This document shows positions 11,190 through 22,060 of a stretch of 64,000 bases of DNA, one piece after another. The stretch spans positions 84,230,989 to 84,294,988 of the forward strand of contig JAAALK010000082.1 in the NCBI GenBank assembly GCA_019279435.1, written 5' to 3'. The notes beneath the pieces are model-generated. The model saw only the letters and a list, made by a program, of their open reading frames with translations, was not told where the DNA came from and did no database searches. This DNA is from Zizania palustris. Its lineage: Eukaryota; Streptophyta; Magnoliopsida; Poales; Poaceae. How positions within the stretch are numbered: the stretch's first letter is position 1; every line of letters starts with the position of its first letter. Position numbers and translations under genes: made by a program.

Positions 11190-13112
11190 CTTGATCTAGC
11201 AAGACCGGTATCGATAGCCACCCCCGGCAAACAGACCCTAGCTCACTTCTATAGTCCAAGGGTATGGGTAGATATCCAAGGCGTAACTTTCTAAGCATAC
11301 CCCATTCTGATAGATTGTAAAGGTTTGGACCTCATCCTATGGATGGATTGGTTAAACAAACACCAAGGGGTGATAGATTGAACATGAAGGAAAGTAACTG
11401 TGACCAGTGAAGAGGGAGTTGTCGTCACATTTCAGATGCCAAACCAGAAGCCCCGAAGACCTTGTCTCCATCAGATCTCCCTAGAAGAAATACTAGTAGC
11501 CTGTGAATACCCGGACATCTTTCCTGAGGATTTGCCAAGGATGCCACCCAGGAGGGATATCGAGTTCAAGATTGACCTAGTGCCCGGGACCACCCCATCT
11601 CTAAGCGACCCTACTTGATGGCCGCAAATGAGTTGGTAGAAATGAAGCAGCAGATAGAGGACCTTGAGCAGAAAGGGTACATTAGACCCAGCACATCCCT
11701 GTGGGGAGCCCTCGTCATATTAGTCGAGAAGAAAGAAGATAAGGCAAAACAGATGTGTGTAGATTATTGGGCCCTGAATGAGGTGACCATCAAGAACAAG
11801 TACCTTCTACCCAGGATTGATGACTTATTTGATCAACTAAAAGGGGACACAGTATTCTCCAAGATTGAACTCTGGTCAGGATATCACCAGTTGCGGATAC
11901 AAGAGGAATGAAGACATACCTAAGATGACATTCAACTCTATATATGGATTGTACGAGTGTACAATCATGTCATTTGGATTAACCAACTTCTCCACCTTCT
12001 TCATGAACATGATGAATAAAGTGTTCATGGAATACTTGGATAAATTCATAGTGGTGTTCATAGACGACATCTTAATTTTTTCCAAGAGCCGAGAAGAGCA
12101 TGAGACTCACATCTGGTTGACCTTAGGAAAACTCAAGGAACACCAGTTGTACACCAAGTACAACAAATGCAAGTTATAGACGACGGAAGTGAAATTTCTA
12201 GGGCATATCATATCAGCACAAGGCATCGCGGTGGACCCCGCCACCGTGGAAGCGGTAATGGATTGGCTGCCACCCACCAACGTATCGAAGATACGGAGTT
12301 TTCTAGGACTAGCAGGATATTACCGCAGATTCATTGAGAATTTCTCAAAAATAGCGAAACCCATGACCAAGCTGCTGCAGATAGGTGAGAAGTTTGAATG
12401 GACTCCAGAATGTGAGGAAAGTTTTCAGAACCTCAAGATGAGGCTAGTGTTAGCACCCATATTAACCCTGCCGGACATAAGGAAGGATTTTCATGTCTAT
12501 TGCGATGCATCTCGTCAGGGTTTGGGATGTGTCCTTATGTAAGACGGGAAAATGGTCTCATATGCCTCCCGACAATTAAGACCGCACGAGTTGAACTACC
12601 CCACCCATGACCTAGAATTGGCTGCCGTAGTGCACGCCCTTAAGATTTGGAGGCACTATCTTGTTGGAAACCGATGTGAAGTTTTCACGGACCACAAGAG
12701 TTTGAAGTATATCTTCACGCAACCAGATTTAAACCTTAGGCAGAGGCGATGGCTAGAATTAATAAAGGTCTACGACTTAGGCATTCACTACCATCCCGGC
12801 AAAGCGAACGTGGTGGCTAATGCTTTAAGTCAAAAAGGATACTATACCGCCATCATGGTCCAAGATCACGCGCCTTTGCTATATAAGGAGATGGAGAGGT
12901 TAAACCTCGGGATAACCACCGGAGCCTACCTAGCCACACTAGAGGCAAGACATATCTTAGTCAACCAGATTTGTGAAGCTCAGTTGGAAGATCCCGATAT
13001 AGCCGTGATTAAGAAGAACATGAGACACGCAAGGCCCCAGGGTTCTCAGAAGATGAGAACGACACTGTGTGGTTTGGAACCCAGTTTTGTGTGCCAAATA
13101 AGCCAGAGTTAA
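11190..13112 (+). pseudogene. pol: A pol remnant: protease, reverse transcriptase, RNase H
   Basis: The protease site (LLFDTGETHSF, near 11125) is just upstream in the gag frame. The frame shifts near 11600. RT is then open at 11615-11911 (finger motif [11 protein letters not shown]), shifts near 11905, and continues at 11930-12179 with the catalytic FIDDILIFSK near 12060. RNase H follows: [15 protein letters not shown] near 12500 and the C-terminal [12 protein letters not shown] near 12800. Additional stops are at 12177-12179 and near 12540. Order and motifs are those of a Ty3/gypsy chromovirus. This copy is dead. Confidence 0.82.
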
Positions 13113-14346
13113 GGACCCTGATTTTGAGAGAGGCCCATGACACTTTGTACTCCATTCATCCCAGAAGTACAAAGATGTACTAGGACCTAAAGGAAAGATA
13201 TTGGTGGGTTAGTATGAAAAGAGAGATTGCTCAGTTCGTGGCAGAATGTGACACCTGTCGGCGAGTGAAGGCAGAACATCAGCGGCCAACAGGGTTGTTG
13301 CAGCCCCTCAAGGTTCCTGGACTCCCAAAGACCCAAGCCAGGTATGACTCAATATGGGTAATCATCGATCGGCTTACGAAGGTAGCTCACTTCATAGCCG
13401 TCAAGACGACCTTAAGCGGCCCTAGATTGGCAGAGTTATTCATGGCCCGCATAGTGTGCCTTCATGGAGTTCCAAAGAAAATAGTCTCCGATAGAGGAAG
13501 TCAGTTCACGTCTCGATTCTGGAAAAACCTTCAAGAGGAGATGGGAACGAGACTGAATTTCAGTACAGCTTATCACCCCCAAACAGATGGACAGATAAAG
13601 AGGGTGAATCAGATATTAGAGGATATGCTTAGGGCATGTGCCCTAGATTTTGGGGGAACATGGGATAAGAGTTTACCATACGCTGAGTTCTCATACAACA
13701 ACAGCTATCAAGACAGCCTATAGATGTCTCCATTTGAAGCTTTATACGGACGCAAGTGTAGGACGCCCTTATTATGGGATCAGACCAGTGAGTCCCAAAT
13801 ATTTGGTACGAACGTTCTCTGGGAAGCTGAAGAGAATGTAAGGATCATTCGAGATAGATTGAAGATAGCCAGTCCCGACAGAAGAGCTACGTCGACAACC
13901 GTTGTAGGACTTAGCCTTTGAAGAAGGAGATCATGTCTACCTCAGAGTCAGCCCCCTCCGGGGCACTCAGAGGTTTAATATGAGAGGGAAGTAAGCACCC
14001 CGTTATGTTGGACCCTTCTAGATCATCTGATGCTAAGGAGAGGTCACTTACCAGCTAGAACTGCCACCCTCATTGGTTGGGGTACACGATGTATTCCACG
14101 CATCACAGCAAAAGAAGTGTCTTGGAGTACCAACTAAGCAAGTTGACATCCAGCAACTCAATATTCAGGAAGACCTAACCTATGTTGAGAAACATGTCTG
14201 GATCTTGGAAGTCAAAGAATGGATAACCAGGAGTCGGGTCATTCGCTTCTGCAAGGTTTAGTGGAGCAATCATCTGGTTGAGGAAACTACATGGGAGAAG
14301 GAAGAGGAATTAAAAGCTCAGCACCCTGAGTTATTTGAGGATTGAT
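13113..14346 (+). pseudogene. A integrase remnant with C-terminal chromodomain
   Basis: The HHCC finger is partly recognisable (ECDTCRRVKAEHQ near 13247). The catalytic core is in 13214-13723: WVIIDRLTKVAHF, then VSDRGSQFTSRFW near 13487, then the HPQTDGQIKRVNQ region near 13575, where the glutamate expected in TER is read as K. A TAG at 13721 precedes the conserved MSPFEALYGRKC (13724). The C-terminus at about 14170-14345 resembles a chromodomain (VIRFCKV, then WSNHLVEETTWEKEEEL). In this lineage the chromodomain guides integration to heterochromatin. Several breaks, so non-functional. Confidence 0.78.
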
Positions 14347-14372
14347 CCAAATGTCGAGGACGAGATTCTCTA

Positions 14373-14387
14373 TAAGGGGGATAGGAT
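14373..14387 (+). other. Polypurine tract of A
   Basis: TAAGGGGGATAGGAT immediately before the TGTAACACC start of the 3' LTR. It is the expected plus-strand primer. Confidence 0.7.
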
Positions 14388-15851
14388 TGTAACACCCCAA
14401 GATTTCAAAGGAAAATAAAAATGAGGGAAATAAAATTTCTGAAATAAAAAGGATTATTTTACTTAGAGAAAAGGATAAAATTACCCAAATAAAACAAAAC
14501 ATGGAGAAATAATTCAAATTTAAAGCTAATAAAATTATGGTGGAATCTATAAGCTAAGAAGTATTTTTGAGAATTTTTACAAAAATTTAGCACATATGTT
14601 TCAAGCTCTAAACAAATAAATTAATTTCTGGAATTATTTTAAATGAAATAGGCATTTTAAATGTTATTGGGCTACAACCCGCAAACCACCCTCGGCCCAG
14701 CCCAGTCCAAACCTCACCCACTGACGGGTGGAACCCGCCTATCGGCGCGCCCCTCCCTCTCTCCTCCACGCGTGCGGGCCCGCTGGCCCTGCTTGGCAGC
14801 CACACCAGCCATCCCCTTCCACCGCTGACCGCTTGGGCCTACTTGTCGGCACCTTTTCCCTCACGCTTGCTCACCGACAGGTGAGGGCCACCTGTCGGAT
14901 CCATCTTCCGCGATGGAATCCCCCCTTTCCTTCGTCGAAACCCTAGCCTTCCAATTCAACGCCGCTAGCCCCTCTTGCCAAAATTGGCGCCCGGATCCTT
15001 CTTGCCATAACCCGGAGATCCTTTCTCCTCTGTTTCCCGGTGAAATCATCCCTAATCGTCGTTTTGCTTGCACATGGAAAGTTTGCCGAAGCAATTATGG
15101 AATTCCTCCTCGGTTTCCCTCTCTATCCCTTCCTTTTCACCGCCGACGACCCCCTATAAGTACCTAGACTCCGCCGCATCTCGGGCCTCGCACAAATTTG
15201 CCTCCGCCCACTTTTTCCCGAGCCCCCGTGCCATTCTAGTGCCGCCACCTCTGCTCGAGCTCCGGTGGCACTCACCATCGCCACCAGGCCTCGCCGCCCT
15301 CGCCATCGACCTCGCCGGAACCAGCATCGCCGCCCCGTCCTCGGGCACATCTCTGTTGGCCCAGGAGACCGCCAGAGCAGCACCATCACCTTCAACCTGA
15401 AGCTCCCTCGCTGCCACTACTCGCCGCCGGCTTCGTCCTCTCACCGTCGATCCCTATTTCCGGTATAATCTGCCTCCCTAACCTATTCTATATCCATTTT
15501 TGTTATCGGATCGAGTTGGGATCCCTCGCCATTGCCACCGCATCCGCATCTGAGCACCACCGTTGCCGGAGAAGGATCTTGCTCCCCGTGCCATGCCGGA
15601 TGCGCCGTCAGCCACTCGATCAAATCTGGATGAGTGGGATTAAATAGCTTCGGTGAATTAATCCTGGACGCCCAATCCCAGTGAAGGGGTATCGGCTGAT
15701 CCTAGCCGTCCGTGGAAACTTAACCCGCCCCCCTCGCTAATAGCCATTAGATCTTGATCAAGCGGTCCTGCGTCATCCGGTTCACATGCATAGGACTCGG
15801 TTCATGGTGAACCTAGTTCGCTGTGGACCAGAGCCTGTTTTTGATTTAAAT
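14388..15851 (+). repeat. A 3' LTR, first part
   Basis: Begins TGTAACACCCCAAG after the purine tract and is cut at 15851 by element G. Bases 14660-15480 are GC-rich, unlike the rest, and hold the core promoter. ORFs here (14728-15468, both strands) are by-products of base composition. Its continuation is at 27510. Confidence 0.82.
15155..15162 (+). promoter_or_regulatory. Probable TATA box of A LTR
   Basis: TATAAGTA after a C-run at the end of the GC-rich stretch, in the context CCCCCTATAAGTACC. Position and context suit an LTR core promoter. Confidence 0.45.
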
Positions 15852-16347
15852 TGTTGGGGGAAAATATCTCATCTTCGGGGTTATTGCCAAAGCAGCATGA
15901 AGACAGCCAACCAGTTCGAAGATTGTCCGAAGGTCGTCTTCGAAGGTGGCCTGGAACTTGGTTCGAAGCCCGAAGACAGGCATTGGTTCGAAGTATGTCT
16001 TCGAACCAAAGCTCTTCAGGATCTTTTCTGCCAGCTAAGATGGAAGACTTATCTTCTATCCTATTAGATTAGTCTTTTACCATTTTAGCCCTATTAAGGA
16101 AACCGAATAGTTTCTTTAATGTCGGTTGTAATAAAGGGGTAAATAGGTCTTTTCCTTAATGTTCAGGCCTATAAATACCCCCCATTTCATCCTGTAATGG
16201 GGACCGATTACAAGTGAATCAATACACACTTTCGAACTATTCTAAGTTATTATCCTTTCGGAGACTTAGAACAGTTTGCTTCGCAAACACTTCGTTTGTT
16301 AGTTTCTTTTCTACAGAAACCTGTTAGCGTAATCTTTTACGCCAACA
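15852..16347 (+). repeat. G 5' LTR
   Basis: TGTTGGGGG...ACGCCAACA, 496 bp, identical to 27009-27504 except for two G/A differences (near 15877 and 16018). Contains a run of TTCGAAG motifs in its first 170 bp and a TATA box at 16170. Confidence 0.95.
16170..16177 (+). promoter_or_regulatory. TATA box of G 5' LTR
   Basis: TATAAATA in GGCCTATAAATACCCCCC, 318 bp into the LTR and duplicated at the same offset (27327) in the 3' LTR. Likely drives the genomic RNA. Confidence 0.7.
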
Positions 16348-16349
16348 GT

Positions 16350-16367
16350 TGGCGCCGTCCGTGGGGA
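16350..16367 (+). other. Primer-binding site of G
   Basis: TGGCGCCGTCCGTGGGGA, two bases after the LTR. TGGCGCCGT-type sites are usual in Tat/Athila elements and pair with the 3' end of an elongator tRNA (Asp or Arg has been reported for relatives; I cannot decide here). Confidence 0.65.
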
Positions 16368-16409
16368 ACTTAGTCCAAAAAACTTCGTTCTCTACCAACC
16401 TCTTGCATC

Positions 16410-19400
16410 ATGCCTCCTAAGCGGAGCGCACCTCGCAATCCCACTCGGAGGTCCTCTCGGATCTCCGGAGAGATACCCTTCGACACAGTCGAAGTCGGAG
16501 GGTCTTCGACTATCCCTCCACCTCAAACTCCGCAAGGGGCTTCTATCCCTCGAAGATACGAAACCTCTCCACCAACCCCTTCTACACTCCGACCGCCCGG
16601 AGCCACTCTGCCACCCTCCATTCCGATTCGAACTGATCATACCAGTTCTCAAGACCCGGAAGGTCCTTCCGGAGGAGATGAAGATAGCCTTGGAGACATG
16701 GCCACTCAAATGGCCAATCTTCAAGCCGAGGTAGCGAGGTGGCGACAGGAGGCTGCGAACAGGCTTCGCCCTCAAGCCACCCAAGCTATCCCCGAAGTGC
16801 ACGAAGACGACGATCTTGACTATCCCGAAGCCCCAGAGAACGCCTCTTACGACAGTGAATCTCCGTTGCATCCCGAGCTTCAGAAGGTTCGCTTCGATCC
16901 GAAGTTTAAAGCTTCGAAGCTTTGCAAGTATACCGGAGACGAAGATCCCAGTGAGTTTGCGCGTTCTTATGCCCTAGCAATTGAGGCTAGTGGCGGAGAC
17001 AGAGAAACTATGGCGAAGTGCTTCCCGTTAGCCCTTCAAGGAGTGGCGTTGAGATGGTTCTGGTCTTTAAAGCCAGGATCAATCACTTCATGGTCACAAT
17101 TGAAGAAGAAGTTTATAAGTAACTTTCAGGGCACCTTCGTGCCCCCCATGTCGACAGGAAGCCTTTTCCAAGTGAAACAGCTCCCCGGAGAAACATTGAG
17201 GCAGTACTTCAAGCGCTTCGCTCACACGAAGTCGCAAATTCGGGGGCTGTCCACATCTTCGGTGGTTGATGCGGCTCGGGAAGGCGTCAGTCATAAAGGC
17301 CTTTTAGATAAACTGCATCGAAAGAGCATCACCACAGTATCACAGCTGATGTCGTACTTCGAGGAGTACTCGAAGTCGGAAGAAGGTTGGCTTCGAAGGA
17401 CTACTGCTACTTCGACAGTGTTGACAGAAGTTAAAGCAGAGGTGAAGACTTCGGCTCAGCCGCAAGAACCAGTCTCCGAAGTGCAACATGATAGAAGAAG
17501 AGGGCAAAAGCACCCTCGCTCTGAAGTCTTAAACATTGCACCCCCGCAGAAGTTTGCACCAAGAGCTCCACAGTCTGCGGGGAACAAGTCCAGCGGTTGG
17601 AGGCCACCAGGGAAAACGGCCGGCAAAGGCCAGACCCTTTTTTGCTGTATTCATGGAGAGAATCGAAGCCATGCAACTGACACCTGCAAGGCTATTCTTA
17701 CCCTTCGGGGAGAATACTTGGAGAGAACTTCGGGTCGAGGTAGTACCGACCGAAGTCCAGCAGCAGCAGTGCGCTCGGAGCCGGTCCAGGCTGTGGCACG
17801 GATAGAAAATTTTGATGCTGCAAGGCATCCTCCGGTGGCCAATGTTATGCCACCTCCGAAGCAAGAAGAAGGGCAAGATAGAGGGAAGAGAGTAGTTCTC
17901 CCTATCTCCGGAGGAGGTACCCTCGGAAGCATGTCCAAGAGACAGCGAAGGGAGTACGTTCGAGAAGTAGGCCACATTGGGACTTCGTCATCTGCAGCTG
18001 CAATGCCGGAGTGGTCTCATGTTCCAATATCTTTCTCTGCGGAGGATGCAGCTGGTATCAAGTTCCCGCATGCAGATCCATTGGTTATTACTGCTGATAT
18101 TGCAGGAACAGAAGTCCGAAGGGTGCTAATTGATGGAGGTAGCTCGGCAGATATTATATTTGTGCAAGCCTTCGATCAGTTATGCATTTCCCGGAAGCAT
18201 CTCCTCCCAGCGGCTCGTCCTCTGCAAGGCTTTGCAGGACCTCCGCTAGATGCACTTGGCCAGATAGGCCTGGAAGTAACCTTCGGAGAAGGTTTACTAG
18301 CCCGAACTGAGGAAGTTATCTTTGATGTGGTAGATGCCCCGTATGCTTATAATGTTATCTTCGGCCGAGGCATGTTGAATCAGTTCGGAGCAGTGGCGCA
18401 TCACAACTACTTGTGCATGAAGATGCCCACACAGTTAGGAGTTCTGACAATCTTCGGAGATCAAGCCATAGCCCGGAGAGCAGAATATGGTCATGGTCCT
18501 CCTCTTGATCCGAGGCAAGTAAATAATGTCCAAGATAATGGAGAAATTTTTTCAGCCTCCTCCGAAGCTTCGAAGAAGTCATTTCCAAGACCAAGTCCCG
18601 AAGGAGAGATTGCAACGAAGGTCATTGTCAAAGATGGTAAAGAATACACTTTTCAATTTGGTAAAGATTTACCTCCCGAAGTTGCAACTTCCTTGGAAAA
18701 GGTCGTAGAAGAAAATCTGGATGTCTTCGCTTGGTCTGACGAAGATATCACCGGAGTCGATCGGGATATTATTGAGCACAGCTTGCTTGTAAACCCGAAG
18801 GCCCGGCCTGTTCGACAAGGGCTCCGGAAGATGTCCGCAGAGAGAGCTGCTCTAGCTAAGGACGAAGTTGAGAAACTGTTGAAGGCTGGGATTATCAGAG
18901 AAGTGGCCCATACAGAGTGGTTAGCCAACCCAGTCTTCGTCAGGAAGAAGTCCTCCGGAAAGTGGCGCATGTGCATTGATTTCACATCTTTGAATAAAGC
19001 GTGCCCACGTGACCCCTACCCCATGCCCCGAATTGATCAACTAGTTGACTCCACTGCAGGTTCGGAGTTACTAAGCTTTCTCGACGCGTATTCCGGCTAT
19101 CATCAAATATGGTTGAAGCGCGAAGATGAAATCAAGACGAGCTTTGTAACTCCTTCGGGAGTCTTCTGCTATGTAAGAATGCCCTTCGGCCTAAGAAATG
19201 CCGGGGCTACTTTTTCAAGATTAATTGCTAAGGCTCTAGGTCATCAACTAGGTCGCAATGTGGAGGCCTATATGGATGATATTGTAATAAAGAGTGCTTT
19301 AAAGCACCAACATAGCCTAGACTTAGCAGAAACATTCAATAGCCTTCGGGCATGTGGGATCCGCCTTAACCCCGAAAAATGTATATTCGGAGCTAAGGCT

Positions 19401-19952
19401 GGAAAGTTGTTAGGGTACTTAGTTTCAAGCAGGGGAATTGAAGCTAGCCCTACTCAAATAACTGCGCTGCAGAAGATGGCTCCTCCGGAGAATTTAAAGC
19501 AAGTGCAAAAGCTGACTGGGCGTCTGGCCGCACTTAGCAGGTTTTTATCAAGATCCGCGGAGAGGAGCTTGCCAATCTTTAAAGCTTTGAAAGGGTCCGA
19601 AGATTTTGCATGGACACCGGAGTGTCAGAAAAGCTTCGAAGATATTAAAGATTATCTCAGCAATCTTGCTACACTTACGGTGCCTATTGCGGACGAAACC
19701 CTACTTCTGTATCTTGCAGCCACAAGCTCAGCAGTCAGCGCAGTCCTAGTCAGAGAAACTGATGTCAATGGGAAGTTGGTCCAAAATCCTGTCTATTTTG
19801 TATCCGAAGCATTGTCAGGAGCGAAGACAAGATACTCCGAACTTGAGAAGTTCGTTTATGCTCTGATAATGGCTTCGAGGAAGCTAAGACATTATTTTTT
19901 GGCTCACAATGTAATTGTACCAACTTCGTATCCTTTAGGAGATATGCTCTGA
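16410..19952 (+). CDS. gag-pol: G gag-protease-reverse transcriptase, up to an in-frame TGA
   Basis: An 1,180-codon frame starting MPPKRSAPRNP, 62 bp after the LTR. Domains by residue: basic and proline-rich N-terminus 1-100; capsid 170-330 (YTGDEDPSEFARSYALA, GVALRWFWSLKPGS); a Cys/His knuckle near 410 (CCIHGENRSHATDTC); aspartic protease near 570 with VLIDGGSSADI, a DGG form of the active site; RT 830-1010 with MCIDFTSLNKACP, SFLDAYSGYHQIW and catalytic YMDDIVIKS near 953; then the RT-RNase H connection. The frame stops at TGA 19950-19952, right after the conserved PTSYPLGDML. The next frame continues without shift. The product would be particle protein plus enzymes. Confidence 0.93.
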   Translation: MPPKRSAPRNPTRRSSRISGEIPFDTVEVGGSSTIPPPQTPQGASIPRRYETSPPTPSTLRPPGATLPPSIPIRTDHTSSQDPEGPSGGDEDSLGDMATQMANLQAEVARWRQEAANRLRPQATQAIPEVHEDDDLDYPEAPENASYDSESPLHPELQKVRFDPKFKASKLCKYTGDEDPSEFARSYALAIEASGGDRETMAKCFPLALQGVALRWFWSLKPGSITSWSQLKKKFISNFQGTFVPPMSTGSLFQVKQLPGETLRQYFKRFAHTKSQIRGLSTSSVVDAAREGVSHKGLLDKLHRKSITTVSQLMSYFEEYSKSEEGWLRRTTATSTVLTEVKAEVKTSAQPQEPVSEVQHDRRRGQKHPRSEVLNIAPPQKFAPRAPQSAGNKSSGWRPPGKTAGKGQTLFCCIHGENRSHATDTCKAILTLRGEYLERTSGRGSTDRSPAAAVRSEPVQAVARIENFDAARHPPVANVMPPPKQEEGQDRGKRVVLPISGGGTLGSMSKRQRREYVREVGHIGTSSSAAAMPEWSHVPISFSAEDAAGIKFPHADPLVITADIAGTEVRRVLIDGGSSADIIFVQAFDQLCISRKHLLPAARPLQGFAGPPLDALGQIGLEVTFGEGLLARTEEVIFDVVDAPYAYNVIFGRGMLNQFGAVAHHNYLCMKMPTQLGVLTIFGDQAIARRAEYGHGPPLDPRQVNNVQDNGEIFSASSEASKKSFPRPSPEGEIATKVIVKDGKEYTFQFGKDLPPEVATSLEKVVEENLDVFAWSDEDITGVDRDIIEHSLLVNPKARPVRQGLRKMSAERAALAKDEVEKLLKAGIIREVAHTEWLANPVFVRKKSSGKWRMCIDFTSLNKACPRDPYPMPRIDQLVDSTAGSELLSFLDAYSGYHQIWLKREDEIKTSFVTPSGVFCYVRMPFGLRNAGATFSRLIAKALGHQLGRNVEAYMDDIVIKSALKHQHSLDLAETFNSLRACGIRLNPEKCIFGAKAGKLLGYLVSSRGIEASPTQITALQKMAPPENLKQVQKLTGRLAALSRFLSRSAERSLPIFKALKGSEDFAWTPECQKSFEDIKDYLSNLATLTVPIADETLLLYLAATSSAVSAVLVRETDVNGKLVQNPVYFVSEALSGAKTRYSELEKFVYALIMASRKLRHYFLAHNVIVPTSYPLGDML

Positions 19953-21806
19953 AGCAAAGATTCCACTGGAAGGATTGGAAAGTGGGCAGTAGAACTAGCA
20001 CCCTTCGGCATATCTTTCCTGGCAAGGACAGCTATTAAATCTCAAGTCCTAGCAGACTTCGTAGCAGAGTGGACTCCACCTGCGAAGTTGACTCCGGAGA
20101 AATCAGATGACGGAGTCTGGACTATTTACTCCGATGGGGCTTTCCAAGCATCCGGAGCAGGCGTTGGGGCAGTATTAATTTCACCATCAGGTCAAAGAGC
20201 AATGTACTCCGCAAGACTCAACTTTAAGTCTACCAATAATATAGCGGAGTACGAAGGAATATTATTGGGACTCCGGAAAGCACGTGCTCTAGGGGCTACA
20301 AGAATAATTATAAAAACAGATTCTCAGATAGTAGCAGGGCACGTAGATAAAAGTTTTCAAGTCCGACATCCACAGCTTGCAAAGTATTTGGAAGAAATTC
20401 GCAAGATCGAAGCACATTTCAAGGGTATTTCCATTCGGAGTATACCAAGAACTGAAAACGTGCAAGCAGACATTTTAGCGAAGGCTGCTGCCGGAGCTGT
20501 GGATGTGCCTGACGAAGCTTTCTATGAGGAGCTCAATATACCTTCGGTTACACAAGTTGCTTCTGCAGAGATTCTCTACATTCCTAGTGCAGATTGGAAA
20601 GATTCAATCATAGAACTCTTGCAAGGAGGAACAAAGTTGCCCGAAGAGCCCCAATTGTCAAGATTAAAGCTCAGAGCAAGAAATTATCAGCTAATCAACG
20701 GTATATTATACAAGGCCGGAGTATGTTCCCCTCTACTCCGATGTATATCTCAAGCCGAAGGCCAAGAAATTCTTCGAGAAATTCACGAAGGCCTTTGTGG
20801 AAGTCATTTAGCCCCTAGAGCTCTGGCAGGAAAAACACTTCGCCAGGGGCTTTATTGGCCCACAATAACAGCTGATGCGGAGAGCTTGGTCCGCACTTGT
20901 CAAGGATGCCAGTGGATGGGTCGACGGAGTCATCGCCCACCAACAGCTCTTCAAGTCATTGCTCCGGTATGGCCTATGGCCAGATGGGGTATGGATCTAA
21001 TTGGTCCCTTTCCGTTAGCAAAGGGAAATCTGAAGTTCGCAGTGGTAGCTATCGAATATTTTTCTAAGTGGGTCGAAGCAGAGCCCTTAACAGCTATCAC
21101 TTCGAATAATGTACAGAAATTCTTCTGGAAAAACATTATTTGCCGGTTCGGAGTGCCTAGATATCTCACAGTTGATAATGGAACACAGTTCGACGCAGAA
21201 CCCTTCAGGAAGTTTTGCGAAGACCTAGGCATTCAACTATGTTTTGCTGCAGTGAGACATCCTCAGTCGAATGGAGCCGTTGAGCGAGCCAATGGAAATA
21301 TCTTATCAGGGCTAAATCGAAGAATAGTAGGACTATCAAAGGGACTGTGGACTGAAGAGCTTCCGAAAATTCTGTGGTCCATTCGGACTACACAAACAAG
21401 GTCCACAGGTTTTACTCCGTTCAGACTGCTATTCGGAGATGAAGCTATGACTCCAACGGAGCTCAAAGGGGGATCACTTCGCAGCACCGAACCAGACATC
21501 GAAGAAGAAAGACAAGCTTCGTTAGATTTGTCAGAAGAGACAAGACTTCGAGCTGTAGCCAATTTATCAAAATATCATCAGCAGACGAAGACTTGGTATG
21601 ACCCGAAGGTTAAGCTCAGCGAGTTAAGACCGGGTCATCTTGTTCTACGAAGCATTATAGCACCAGGGAAGTTAGGCAATAAATGGGAAGGTCCATATCT
21701 AATCGTCCGCTCGGGGCGCCCTGGTTCATTTAAATTAGCTAATTTAGAAGGTGAAGAGTTAGCACATACTTGGCATGCAGAGCACCTAAAGCGATACTTC
21801 GCATAA
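19953..21806 (+). CDS. pol: G RNase H and integrase, downstream of the in-frame stop
   Basis: Same frame as gag-PR-RT, separated only by the TGA at 19950; the first ATG downstream is at 20088. RNase H is the archaeal type found in Tat elements: WTIYSDGAFQASGAGVG, the glutamate in NIAEYEGILLGLRKA, IIKTDSQIVAG, and ENVQADILAKAA. Integrase follows with an HHCC finger (IHEGLCGSHL ... CQGCQW), then DD35E residues in MDLIGPFPLAKG, TVDNGTQFDAEPF and SNGAVERANGN. A typical gypsy C-terminus ends TWHAEHLKRYFA. Without readthrough this part is not made by this copy. It lies tail-to-tail with the minus-strand gene. Confidence 0.92.
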   Translation, partial: SKDSTGRIGKWAVELAPFGISFLARTAIKSQVLADFVAEWTPPAKLTPEKSDDGVWTIYSDGAFQASGAGVGAVLISPSGQRAMYSARLNFKSTNNIAEYEGILLGLRKARALGATRIIIKTDSQIVAGHVDKSFQVRHPQLAKYLEEIRKIEAHFKGISIRSIPRTENVQADILAKAAAGAVDVPDEAFYEELNIPSVTQVASAEILYIPSADWKDSIIELLQGGTKLPEEPQLSRLKLRARNYQLINGILYKAGVCSPLLRCISQAEGQEILREIHEGLCGSHLAPRALAGKTLRQGLYWPTITADAESLVRTCQGCQWMGRRSHRPPTALQVIAPVWPMARWGMDLIGPFPLAKGNLKFAVVAIEYFSKWVEAEPLTAITSNNVQKFFWKNIICRFGVPRYLTVDNGTQFDAEPFRKFCEDLGIQLCFAAVRHPQSNGAVERANGNILSGLNRRIVGLSKGLWTEELPKILWSIRTTQTRSTGFTPFRLLFGDEAMTPTELKGGSLRSTEPDIEEERQASLDLSEETRLRAVANLSKYHQQTKTWYDPKVKLSELRPGHLVLRSIIAPGKLGNKWEGPYLIVRSGRPGSFKLANLEGEELAHTWHAEHLKRYFA

Positions 21807-22060
21807 GGGCTCCTTGTAATTCGCTTGTAATCACCTCTAAATTAATAAAGCATACACTCTGTGGCTTGCCTTCCCCTTGACACTCCTAGTCTCCCGAGCG
21901 GACGCGCTGGGACGGAAGTCGTTGAGAGGGAAGTGTATTAAGCAGGGTTGTATTTCCGGACTTCGTACCCATAAAGTCGAAGCCTCCGGTGTGGTGGCTG
22001 AAATCCATCCGGAGCCCAAGCTGATACCTTGTAGGCATCCGTAAAAGAGCCAATACCACA

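Noticed and set aside
14728..15468. Several Pro/Ser/Arg-rich ORFs on both strands
   Set aside because: GC-rich promoter part of A's LTR; mutually overlapping and not conserved in the other LTR copy, which is unavailable here.
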